Shown here piece after piece: positions 1 to 5,250 of a stretch of DNA of 6,642 nt. A program made the position numbers and the translations under genes. Under the pieces are notes generated by a model. The model searched no databases and was not told where the DNA came from. It saw only the letters and a program-made list of their open reading frames with translations. Positions within the stretch are counted from its first letter, which is position 1, and each line of letters opens with the position of its first letter. The stretch is from Acidobacteriaceae bacterium (GTDB lineage: Bacteria > Acidobacteriota > Terriglobia > Terriglobales > Acidobacteriaceae): positions 1 through 6,642 of the forward strand of contig PMWR01000591.1 of NCBI GenBank assembly GCA_003166055.1. The letters are read 5' to 3'.

Positions 1-53
1 GGGTCCATCTTTTCGGGAATCCATTCTTCAAGAACCTGCAAGTCGGCTGACAT
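1..53 (-). CDS. Partial CDS, N-terminus of an unidentified protein (17 codons visible)
   Basis: On the minus strand an ATG at 53-51 opens a frame that runs off the left edge, reading MSADLQVLEEWIPEKMD. A strong Shine-Dalgarno (GGAGGG) lies 4 bases upstream of the ATG (complement of 58-63), which decides this start. The frame stays open further upstream, but only GTG/TTG alternatives exist there and the translated residues look non-coding. Too little is visible to name a product. The gene points the same way as slt, about 190 bases downstream of the slt stop. The gap contains a TTGACT hexamer (complement of 199-204) that could be a -35 element, but no convincing -10 follows, so an own promoter is uncertain. 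No T-tract terminator is visible in the gap. Confidence 0.5.
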   Translation of the reverse strand, partial: MSADLQVLEEWIPEKMD

Positions 54-246
54 CGTGCCCTCCAGTGGGTTGATGTAACCGAGCGGCCGTTCAGCATTTT
101 CCGGCCGGCTCCGTTGTGCAACAACAGCAGGCTGCGAATGGCATTCCGGAGGCCGGGGGACCACCGGACAACCTAGTGTTGCCGGGCGCACGCAAACAAG
201 TCAACTGGAATCGGAGCTGGGGAAGTATCGAGGGGGGTTCCCGTAA

Positions 247-2718
247 TTAACGAGATGCTCCCATCGGGGCTTTCGAGTGAGAGCCGGCGTATTCGTCGAT
301 GGCGCGATAGGTTTCTTCGTTGCGCAGAATCGCCTCGACGTATTCGCGAGTCTGGGTAAATGGGATGGATTCCACAAACTCGTCCATGCCGTGATAGGGA
401 CCGGCGGCCTCCCAGTCGACTACGCGCGAATCGCCCGCGTTGTAGGCGGCCAGGGCATACTCCTCCACGCCTCCGAATTTCTCGAGCATCTGGCGCAGAT
501 AGCGAGTGCCCAGGCGGATGTTGGTGGCAGGGTCAAGTAGTTGATAGGTCTCGAAGTGACTGATGCCTTCCTCGTGGGCCATCTGCTTTCCTACTGACGG
601 CAAGAGTTGCATCAGGCCATATGCATTGGCATAGGAGACGACCGACGGATTGAACTCCGATTCCTGCCGAATGAGCGAAGCCACCATGTAGGGATCGAGA
701 TTGTTCTTTGCCGACTCGGCCTTTATGGTGTCCCACCATGCATTGGGGAAGAGGATTCGCCAGTAAGCCAGCGGAATGGATTTGATGGATGCAGTTGCGG
801 CGTAGGGCAGCGCTTTTTTGAGTGCGCGCATGGCACGATATGTTTCGCCATAGGAGGCATAGATCTGCGCCTCGGCCAGTGCACTCCAGGAGGCGGAGTC
901 GGGATCGGCGGCAATCTCCTGCGCGATGTAATCGTTCAGCCCGGCGTTGGCCAGCAGGCGCGCCTTGGCAAGATGCGGGCTGTCTGTCGGGAAGCTTTCG
1001 TCCAGATGAGGCACTGGAATGGCCTGGAAGCGATCGAGCTGAGCCTGCGCCACGGGCTGCGCTGCTGCCGGCGTGTCGCCCAGCGCGGCGAGCCGTTCGC
1101 GCGCCATCTGCGCATAGAAAAAATGCTGATAAACGCGGATCAGCGTGCGGTAGTTGGCTGCGGCCAGGGCCGGCTTCCGATCCTGCATCTCGTAGAGCCG
1201 GCCACGCCAGTAGAGCGCGGAAGAGGTCTCCGTAGCGCTGGGATAGAGCTTGATCTGCTCGTCGAAGAGGCGCGCTGCTTCGGGATAAAGCCCCTGACGA
1301 TAGCTGAGCCAGCCCGCTCGCCAATGAGCGGCGGCGGCGTTGGTGTTCTCGGGGAAGTGTGTAGCGAGGTAGTTGTAATAGTTCACTGCGGTGGGATAGT
1401 CGCGCCGCAGCATATACATGTTGCCGCTGGAGAAGAGCGCCTCGGCAAGCCAGGGACTGTGGGGGAATGCGGATTCCATCAGCGTGACAATCCGCTGCTG
1501 CTCGTCGAGGTCGTTCTTGTTGCGCGCCAACTCCATCAGCAGGTAGAGCCGCCGCGCACCGTTTTCGTCGTGGGTATCGGCGAGGGCTTCGGCCTGGGCG
1601 GTGGTGAGTTGCTTCAGCTTCAGTTGGCACGCGGCTTCGGCGACGGCGAAACCGTTGCGGGTGTTTGTGTCGAGTGCGGAGTTGCGCAGCAGGGCGCGGT
1701 ACTGTTCGGCCGCGTCTTCATAGTGGCCGGCGTTGTAATAGGCATCGCCGAGGCTGCGCAGTTCAGCCGTGGTCAGCGAGGCCTCGGCGCCCATGGCGGT
1801 GAGCCTGGCGCGGGCAATCTGGGCATCGGAGCCCAGAGGGTGGCTCAAGAGCAGGTGCTTGAAGATGCGCTCGGCCTCTTCGTTCTGGTTGAGCTTGAGG
1901 GCGATCTGGCCCTGCGCGAGTTGATAGCCGGGGCGCGCCGCCGAGCCTGGATTGGCCGCCAGCACCTTCTGTGCCCCTGCTGGATCGTTCAGTGAGAGCA
2001 GGACATTGGCTTCCAACTCCGGAGCCTGGGTGTTGAATATGCTGTCGGGATAGCGGTCCGCAAACCCGTGCAGCAGGGTTTCTGCGGTGGCGTCGTTGCC
2101 TGCTTCGTGGTTGGACTCGGCGCCAAGGAAGTCGGCGTAATCGGCCAGCACATCGCCGGCCTGTCTCGCCTTGACCAGGTTGGCTTCCGCATCGCCAAAG
2201 CGCTTGTCGAGCAGGTAGGCGTGGCCCAGAGCGAGATAAGCTGCGGCGGCTGCCTCGCCGGTGTGCGCGTGAGCGTATTTCGTCACACCTGCGTAGGCGG
2301 CCGGTGTGCGCAGGGTGGCCAATTGCTGAGCCATGGGACGCAGCTCAGTGGAGGCAACGAAGGCCTGCCTGATGCGCGCAGTGCGCGCTGTTCTTGCGGC
2401 CCTGCCTGCCCGGCTCTTACGTCCGGTGCTGGAGGTGTCTGGCTTCCCAGCCGTGCTTCTCCTTTTCGCTGAAGCTGATTTCGCTGTCGTCAATGGCTTT
2501 TTCGCCGGATGCGATGCGCCTGTCTTAGCTGGGGTTCCCGCCTGAACCGGCTTCTTTGCTGGTTTTGGCTTTGCCGTGGCCGAAGCGCCAGGCTTCGCCC
2601 TGGTGTCCGCGGTAGACTGGCCCGTCACCGGCGTCGCAACCAGCAGCAAGGAGAGCAGGCCGAACAGGCAGCGCGACGCCGGGCGGGAAGCTGAATTTGG
2701 GGAAGGAAAAACCCTCAT
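247..2718 (-). CDS. slt: Exported Slt70-type soluble lytic murein transglycosylase with TPR region
   Basis: The product cleaves the MurNAc-GlcNAc bond of peptidoglycan, forming 1,6-anhydro-muropeptides, in the periplasm. Residues 1-33 look like a signal peptide (Arg-containing start, hydrophobic core CLFGLLSLLLVA at 17-28, likely cleavage near VTG-QS at 33/34). Residues 40-118 are a low-complexity Ala/Lys/Pro/Arg-rich basic linker. Residues about 150-640 are helical TPR-like repeats (for example LRSLGDAYYNAGHYEDAAEQY near 320-340), matching the superhelical U/L domains of Slt70. The GH23 catalytic domain is at about 660-800: RQESEF with catalytic Glu686, GLMQLLP at 701-707, AAYNAG at 757-762, and a Tyr-bearing TREYV motif near 790-794. 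At 823 residues it is longer than E. coli Slt (about 645), mainly through the linker and repeats. The ATG at 2718 is preceded by only a weak GUGAAG ribosome binding site. It is transcribed divergently from the sigma gene. Function is highly likely; the exact ortholog is not certain. Confidence 0.95.
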   Translation of the reverse strand: MRVFPSPNSASRPASRCLFGLLSLLLVATPVTGQSTADTRAKPGASATAKPKPAKKPVQAGTPAKTGASHPAKKPLTTAKSASAKRRSTAGKPDTSSTGRKSRAGRAARTARTARIRQAFVASTELRPMAQQLATLRTPAAYAGVTKYAHAHTGEAAAAAYLALGHAYLLDKRFGDAEANLVKARQAGDVLADYADFLGAESNHEAGNDATAETLLHGFADRYPDSIFNTQAPELEANVLLSLNDPAGAQKVLAANPGSAARPGYQLAQGQIALKLNQNEEAERIFKHLLLSHPLGSDAQIARARLTAMGAEASLTTAELRSLGDAYYNAGHYEDAAEQYRALLRNSALDTNTRNGFAVAEAACQLKLKQLTTAQAEALADTHDENGARRLYLLMELARNKNDLDEQQRIVTLMESAFPHSPWLAEALFSSGNMYMLRRDYPTAVNYYNYLATHFPENTNAAAAHWRAGWLSYRQGLYPEAARLFDEQIKLYPSATETSSALYWRGRLYEMQDRKPALAAANYRTLIRVYQHFFYAQMARERLAALGDTPAAAQPVAQAQLDRFQAIPVPHLDESFPTDSPHLAKARLLANAGLNDYIAQEIAADPDSASWSALAEAQIYASYGETYRAMRALKKALPYAATASIKSIPLAYWRILFPNAWWDTIKAESAKNNLDPYMVASLIRQESEFNPSVVSYANAYGLMQLLPSVGKQMAHEEGISHFETYQLLDPATNIRLGTRYLRQMLEKFGGVEEYALAAYNAGDSRVVDWEAAGPYHGMDEFVESIPFTQTREYVEAILRNEETYRAIDEYAGSHSKAPMGASR

Positions 2719-2741
2719 GTCTTCACTTTATGCTGCTTTTG

Positions 2742-2814
2742 CCGCATCGTAACGGCGGGGAATCACTGGCGTTACCGCATGGGAACGGGGGCGGGGCTAA
2801 AACAGCCGCGTAAC
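2742..2814. repeat. Three similar short direct repeats in the slt/sigma divergent region
   Basis: CCGCATCGTAACGG (2742-2755) and CCGCATGGGAACGG (2775-2788) match at 12 of 14 positions and start 33 bases apart. A shorter related copy, CCGCGTAAC, starts 31 bases further on at 2806. Each of the first two is followed by a G-rich CGGGG. An inverted pair, GTAACG (2749-2754) and CGTTAC (2770-2775), sits inside the same stretch. The spacing is close to three helical turns, as for sites on one face of DNA. The position between two divergent genes suggests regulator binding sites, but this is inference; no regulator is identified. Confidence 0.4.
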
Positions 2815-2833
2815 TGCATGTCCGAAAACGGAT

Positions 2834-2863
2834 TTGGCCGGCCGGCCCGTCGTCCAGTACACT
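2834..2863 (+). promoter_or_regulatory. Candidate sigma-70-like promoter for the ECF sigma gene
   Basis: TTGGCC (2834-2839) and TACACT (2858-2863) are separated by 18 bases; each matches its consensus (TTGACA, TATAAT) at four of six positions. Transcription would begin near 2870, giving a leader of about 55 bases before the ATG at 2926 and excluding the two upstream in-frame ATGs at 2779 and 2818. A second -35-like TTGACT lies at 2867-2872 but has no matching -10. No clear ECF-type GGAAC/GTC pair was found, so autoregulation is not visible. Weak evidence. Confidence 0.25.
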
Positions 2864-2925
2864 GGATTGACTCGGACCTGACGCTCAGTTTCCCCGGTCC
2901 TGAGGATTTCTCGCATCCTACCGCC

Positions 2926-3552
2926 ATGTCGACCATCCAACCTATTGCAGGAGAACTCGAACCGCATCCCGACGTAGCCCTGGTAGAACAGGTGCGCGGC
3001 GGCGATGTCTCGGCCTACGATACGCTGGTCCGCAAGTACGACCGGCAGATCTTCAGGATTGCGCAGCACATTACGCAAAACCGCGAAGATGCCGAAGACG
3101 TGATGCAGGACGCGTTTCTCAAGGCGTACGAGAAGCTGGATCAATTTCAAGGGAACTCGAAGTTTTACACATGGTTGGTAAGAATTGCAGTCAACGAAAG
3201 CCTGATGCGGCTGCGCAAGCGGCGCACCGGCAAGATGGTCTCGATCGACGAGGACGTCGAGACCGAGGAAGGCAGCGTTCCCCGCGATCTGGCCGACTGG
3301 GCGCCCGATCCGGAGCAGAACTACAACCAGTCGGAGTTGGCCGAGATTCTGCGCAAGACGATTCAGGGTCTGCCCCAGGGCTTTCGGATCGTATTTGTAT
3401 TGCGCGACGTGGAAGGACTTTCCACGGAAGAAACGGCGGAGACGCTCGGCTTGAGCATTCCGGCCGTGAAATCGCGCCTGCTGCGTGCACGGCTGCAACT
3501 CAGAGAGCGACTGAGCCGCTACTTTCGCAGGAAAAAGGGAGTTGAAAAGTGA
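2926..3552 (+). CDS. ECF-type RNA polymerase sigma factor (sigma-70 family, RpoE/SigW-like)
   Basis: A 208-residue sigma factor that would direct RNA polymerase to a dedicated promoter set. Region 2 spans about residues 31-100 (DAEDVMQDAFLKAY at 55-68, the core-binding helix, then FYTWLVRIAVNESLMRLRKRR). An acidic linker covers about 105-135. Region 4 spans about 140-197, with the -35-reading helix-turn-helix STEETAETLGLSIPAVKSRLLRARLQLRE. Regions 1 and 3 are absent, as in ECF sigmas. The ATG at 2926 is preferred because the 49 in-frame codons upstream are Pro/Gly/Arg-rich and lack family features. The only purine-rich stretch (TGAGGA, 2901-2906) is about 19 bases away, so the start remains somewhat open. 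The stop overlaps the start of the anti-sigma gene, implying coupled translation. Which stress it answers cannot be read from the sequence. Confidence 0.93.
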   Translation: MSTIQPIAGELEPHPDVALVEQVRGGDVSAYDTLVRKYDRQIFRIAQHITQNREDAEDVMQDAFLKAYEKLDQFQGNSKFYTWLVRIAVNESLMRLRKRRTGKMVSIDEDVETEEGSVPRDLADWAPDPEQNYNQSELAEILRKTIQGLPQGFRIVFVLRDVEGLSTEETAETLGLSIPAVKSRLLRARLQLRERLSRYFRRKKGVEK

Positions 3553-3785
3553 CCTGCACTGAGTTTCTGGCTTTGCTCGACGACTTGATCGACGACTCGG
3601 TAACTCCCGAAGTCCGCGCCGATTTGCAGCAGCATCTGCATGGTTGCGAGCACTGCGAGGTCACCCTCAACACCACGCGAAAGACGATCGAGATCTACCG
3701 GTCGCACGAGATTTACGATTTGCCTCCAGGGCTTCGCGAGCGGCTTCATGCGGCCATCATGGCGCGTTGTAAAAAGGGTTGCTGA
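3549..3785 (+). CDS. Small zinc-finger (zf-HC2/ZAS-type) anti-sigma factor, soluble
   Basis: A 78-residue protein expected to bind and hold inactive the sigma factor encoded just upstream. It carries the zinc-binding anti-sigma signature H29-x3-C33-x2-C36 with an additional Cys at position 3, followed by a helix-rich half ending in a Lys/Cys-rich tail (CKKGC). The start is GTG at 3549, overlapping the sigma stop as GTGA, with GGGAG (3537-3541) placed 7 bases upstream. No hydrophobic segment long enough to cross a membrane is present, so it would act in the cytoplasm rather than as a transmembrane sensor. The Hx3Cx2C motif can respond to thiol oxidation in the RsrA branch of the family, so a redox role is possible but not demonstrated. 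It might also be a truncated version of a longer anti-sigma, though the frame closes cleanly. Confidence 0.82.
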   Translation: MTCTEFLALLDDLIDDSVTPEVRADLQQHLHGCEHCEVTLNTTRKTIEIYRSHEIYDLPPGLRERLHAAIMARCKKGC

Positions 3786-3828
3786 AAAGTCAAGCCCACG
3801 AACTCCAGAATTTCTCCCAAACCCCTCG

Positions 3829-3892
3829 TTCCATTGCAGATAAATATCGATCGGGTTTGCCGATTCTTCCTCCGGCTTGGTGCACAATGGAA
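3829..3892. repeat. 8-bp inverted repeat enclosing a small hairpin downstream of the anti-sigma gene
   Basis: TTCCATTG (3829-3836) and CAATGGAA (3885-3892) are perfect complements. Inside lies a second hairpin, ATCGG (3850-3854) with CCGAT (3860-3864) and a 5-base loop, followed by pyrimidine-rich TTCTTCCTCC. The inner hairpin could act as a weak terminator of the sigma/anti-sigma transcript, but its stem is short and it lacks a true U-run. Whether the fold forms in RNA is inference. Confidence 0.35.
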
Positions 3893-3924
3893 TTGAGCCG
3901 CAAAAGCACCACAAGCAATCCCGC

Positions 3925-3961
3925 CAAGTTGCCCATCCTCGGGAAAAATAGCCGCAACTTG
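3925..3961. repeat. 8-bp inverted repeat with 21-base loop
   Basis: CAAGTTGC (3925-3932) and GCAACTTG (3954-3961) are perfect complements flanking a 21-base spacer that includes an A-run. It lies 33 bases downstream of the previous inverted repeat, in non-coding DNA. It could be an RNA stem or a protein-binding dyad; no T-run follows on either strand, so a terminator is unlikely. Confidence 0.35.
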
Positions 3962-4076
3962 AACCTGAGCAAAAAATTACCCCCAATTCATTTTTGCCAA
4001 ATCTTCGCCATAATTGAGTTTAAATCATACCAAACAAAATAGATAAGTGCACCATGATTCATTCCCTTTCCCTTCG

Positions 4077-4184
4077 CCCACCGGGGAAAGCGCAGACAGT
4101 TCTGTCGGGGACCCGGGGCTGATAGGCCCAAATTCATGGTCCCGCAAAGGCTCTGAGCGCCAGAATGTCCCGGCAGGGTGTGGG
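4077..4184. other. GC-rich nested fold, candidate structured RNA element of unknown class
   Basis: On the plus strand these complementary segments nest without conflict: CCCA (4077-4080) with TGGG (4181-4184); CCGGG (4081-4085) with CCCGG (4169-4173); GCGC (4090-4093) with GCGC (4157-4160); GACA/TGTC hairpin (4095-4106, loop GTTC); GGGACC (4108-4113) with GGTCCC (4138-4143); and inside it GGGC/GCCC (4116-4129). Together they form a closing stem and a three-way junction. I could not match it to a riboswitch, RNase P, SRP, 6S or tmRNA signature. It lies directly beyond the recR stop, so it could belong to the recR 3' end (minus) or to an independent plus-strand RNA. GC-rich DNA yields such pairings by chance fairly often. 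Confidence 0.28.
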
Positions 4185-4193
4185 GAATCGAAG

Positions 4194-4793
4194 CTAGAGC
4201 TCTCGGCGGCCGTCCATGGCGCGGGCCATGGTCACTTCGTCGGCGTACTCAATGTCACTGCCGGCGGGAACGCCGGTGGCTATGCGCGTGAGCTTGACTG
4301 AATGCCCGCGTAGCGCAGTGGCTAGCCAGTTAGCTGTCGCCTCGCCTTCGAGCGTGGGGCTGGTGGCCATAATAATCTCGTCAATCTCGCCGCGCTCGAC
4401 GCGTGCAAGAAGCGTTGAGGTGCGTAACTGATCGGGGCCGACGCCATGCAAGGGCGACAGGGTTCCGTGCAGCACATGATAGACGCCCTGGTAGCCGCGC
4501 GTGCGCTCTATTGACTCGATGCTGGTGGGCTCTTCGACCACGCAGACCAGGCGCTGGTTGCGCGTTGGGCTGGAGCAGTAGATGCAGGGATCGATGTCGG
4601 TGACGTTGTTGCAGATGGAACAGAGGCGCAGGGCTGCTTTGAGGCCGCGAACGGCTTCGGCGAGCGCGGCGGCGTCATCGTCGGTGGAGCGCAGGATATG
4701 GAAGGCGAAGCGTTGGGCGCTCTTGGCGCCGACGCCGGGGAGCTTCTTCAACTCTTCAATGAGCCGGGCCATGGGCACGGCGTAGCGTGACAC
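4194..4793 (-). CDS. recR: Recombination mediator protein RecR
   Basis: A 199-residue RecR, the usual family length. With RecO (and RecF) it helps load RecA onto SSB-coated single-stranded DNA during gap repair. Features in order: N-terminal helix-hairpin-helix LIEELKKLPGVGAKSAQRFAFHIL-type region (about 11-34); zinc finger with Cys58, Cys61, Cys70 and Cys73; TOPRIM domain from about 81, with VVEEPTSIESIERT (Glu87/88) and SPTLEGEATA near 145-154; and the C-terminal GVPAGSDIEYADEVT motif at 174-188. The start is GTG at 4793, supported by GGGAGG 8 bases upstream; an internal ATG at codon 8 would cut into the conserved N-terminus. It is the last gene of the dnaX-ybaB-recR cluster, 100 bases after ybaB, with a hairpin in the gap that may affect its expression level. 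Confidence 0.98.
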   Translation of the reverse strand: MSRYAVPMARLIEELKKLPGVGAKSAQRFAFHILRSTDDDAAALAEAVRGLKAALRLCSICNNVTDIDPCIYCSSPTRNQRLVCVVEEPTSIESIERTRGYQGVYHVLHGTLSPLHGVGPDQLRTSTLLARVERGEIDEIIMATSPTLEGEATANWLATALRGHSVKLTRIATGVPAGSDIEYADEVTMARAMDGRREL

Positions 4794-4842
4794 GGAATTC
4801 GCCTCCCGAAGAACGCTCTCTTTGGATTTTCAGCTTCCCACT

Positions 4843-4865
4843 CATTCCGCAAAAAAAGCGGAATG
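4843..4865. repeat. Perfect 8-bp hairpin with homopolymer loop in the ybaB-recR gap
   Basis: CATTCCGC (4843-4850) and GCGGAATG (4858-4865) are perfect complements separated by exactly seven A on the plus strand (seven U in the ybaB-recR transcript). The stem extends by pairs such as C4841-G4867 with a G-U wobble on the plus strand. It stands between ybaB (stop at 4894) and recR (start at 4793). No U-run follows the stem on the minus strand, so it is not a textbook terminator; it might be a pause/attenuation site, a transcript-stabilising hairpin, or a copy of a dispersed short palindromic repeat. Confidence 0.6.
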
Positions 4866-4893
4866 GGGCACGGTGCTTGTTGCCGATTCATAG

Positions 4894-5220
4894 CTATGTC
4901 AGGCCGGGGATTTTCAGGCCACCTAGCATTCCCTGCACACTTGACTTGATCGCTTCGTCGGCTTTGCGGCCGGCATCATTCACTGCGGCGACGACGAGGT
5001 CTTCAAGCATCTCGACGTCGGATTGTCCGCCGCTGAAGCCCGCAACGGCCGAGGGGTCGATACGAATCTTGAGTAACTGTTTCTTGCCGTTCATGGTGGT
5101 GGTCACCGCGCCGCCGCCGCTGGAGCCCTCAACAATGGTTTCGGCGAGCTTGCGTTGGATTTCCTCCTGCATGTGGTTTGCCTGGGAAAGCATCTCCCCG
5201 ATTTTGAGTGGATTGATCAT
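4894..5220 (-). CDS. ybaB: YbaB/EbfC family nucleoid-associated protein
   Basis: A 108-residue protein of normal family length. Members form dimers with a tweezer-like shape, bind DNA and associate with the nucleoid. Visible family features: N-terminal helix with IGEMLSQANHMQEEIQRKLAE (about 7-27), a Gly-rich turn followed by strands VTTTMNGKKQLLKIRIDPS (39-57), then the acidic/hydrophobic helix EMLEDLVVAAVNDAGRKADE (70-89), which contains the conserved LEDLVVAAVNDA core. The C-terminal tail is Gly/Leu/Met-rich (MLGGLKIPGL). The ATG at 5220 has GAGG about 10 bases upstream. It begins 30 bases after the dnaX stop, so the two are very likely co-transcribed; this neighbour order is conserved across many bacteria. 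Confidence 0.95.
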   Translation of the reverse strand: MINPLKIGEMLSQANHMQEEIQRKLAETIVEGSSGGGAVTTTMNGKKQLLKIRIDPSAVAGFSGGQSDVEMLEDLVVAAVNDAGRKADEAIKSSVQGMLGGLKIPGLT

Positions 5221-5250
5221 CGTTTATGTGCCTCGTGCGGCCGCGTGCCC

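Larger units (their letters stand above)
3786..4193. other. 408-base gene-free region between the anti-sigma gene and recR
   Basis: Convergent intergenic region. The left two thirds (to about 4060) are clearly AT-richer than the rest of the window and use A- and T-runs; the right third is GC-rich. It contains two 8-bp inverted repeats and a larger nested fold, listed separately. Open frames crossing it (for example 3779-4042 and 4047-4301, plus) start at non-ATG codons, have no spaced ribosome binding site and show no recognisable domain, so I do not call them genes. Possible promoter hexamers on the plus strand (TTGCCA at 3994-3999, TTTAAA at 4019-4024, 19-base gap) are too weak to list. No classical hairpin-plus-T-run terminator was found for either flanking gene. 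Confidence 0.7.

Noticed and set aside
533..1630. A 365-codon open frame on the minus strand overlapping slt in another frame
   Set aside because: Arg/Ser/Ala-rich out-of-frame translation of the slt coding sequence with no domain and no ribosome binding site.
607..1995. A 462-codon open frame on the plus strand opposite slt
   Set aside because: It lies wholly antisense to a well-supported gene with a recognisable catalytic domain. Its translation is Gly/Arg/Val-rich with no domain, as expected for a shadow frame in GC-rich DNA.
2667..2669. Cys17 of Slt as a lipoprotein attachment cysteine
   Set aside because: The residue precedes the hydrophobic core rather than following it, and there is no lipobox such as L-A-G-C.
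2867..2895. TTGACT as the -35 of the sigma gene promoter
   Set aside because: The sequence 16-18 bases downstream is TTTCCCC-like, with no -10 hexamer.
2797..3498. A 233-codon open frame antisense to the sigma gene
   Set aside because: Mirror frame of a clear ECF sigma factor; no family features.
3779..4042. Possible 87-residue small protein after the anti-sigma gene
   Set aside because: TTG start with purines directly abutting it, no recognisable motif, codon use unlike the neighbours, and it runs through two exact inverted repeats.
4108..4160. Resemblance of CCCGCAAAGGCTC to the GCAAAGCC core of the cyclic di-GMP (GEMM) riboswitch
   Set aside because: The paired GGCAAACC segment, the GAAA-type tetraloop and the second GGUAGGUAGCGG half are missing, and there is no downstream gene in the right place.
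4173..4193. TTCGATTCC on the minus strand just after recR, similar to a tRNA or tmRNA T-loop
   Set aside because: No 5-bp T-stem around it and no acceptor, anticodon or CCA-end context.
4047..4301. Possible 84-residue small protein overlapping the recR 3' end
   Set aside because: GTG start without ribosome binding site, Gly/Ser-rich composition, and about 100 bases lie antisense to recR.
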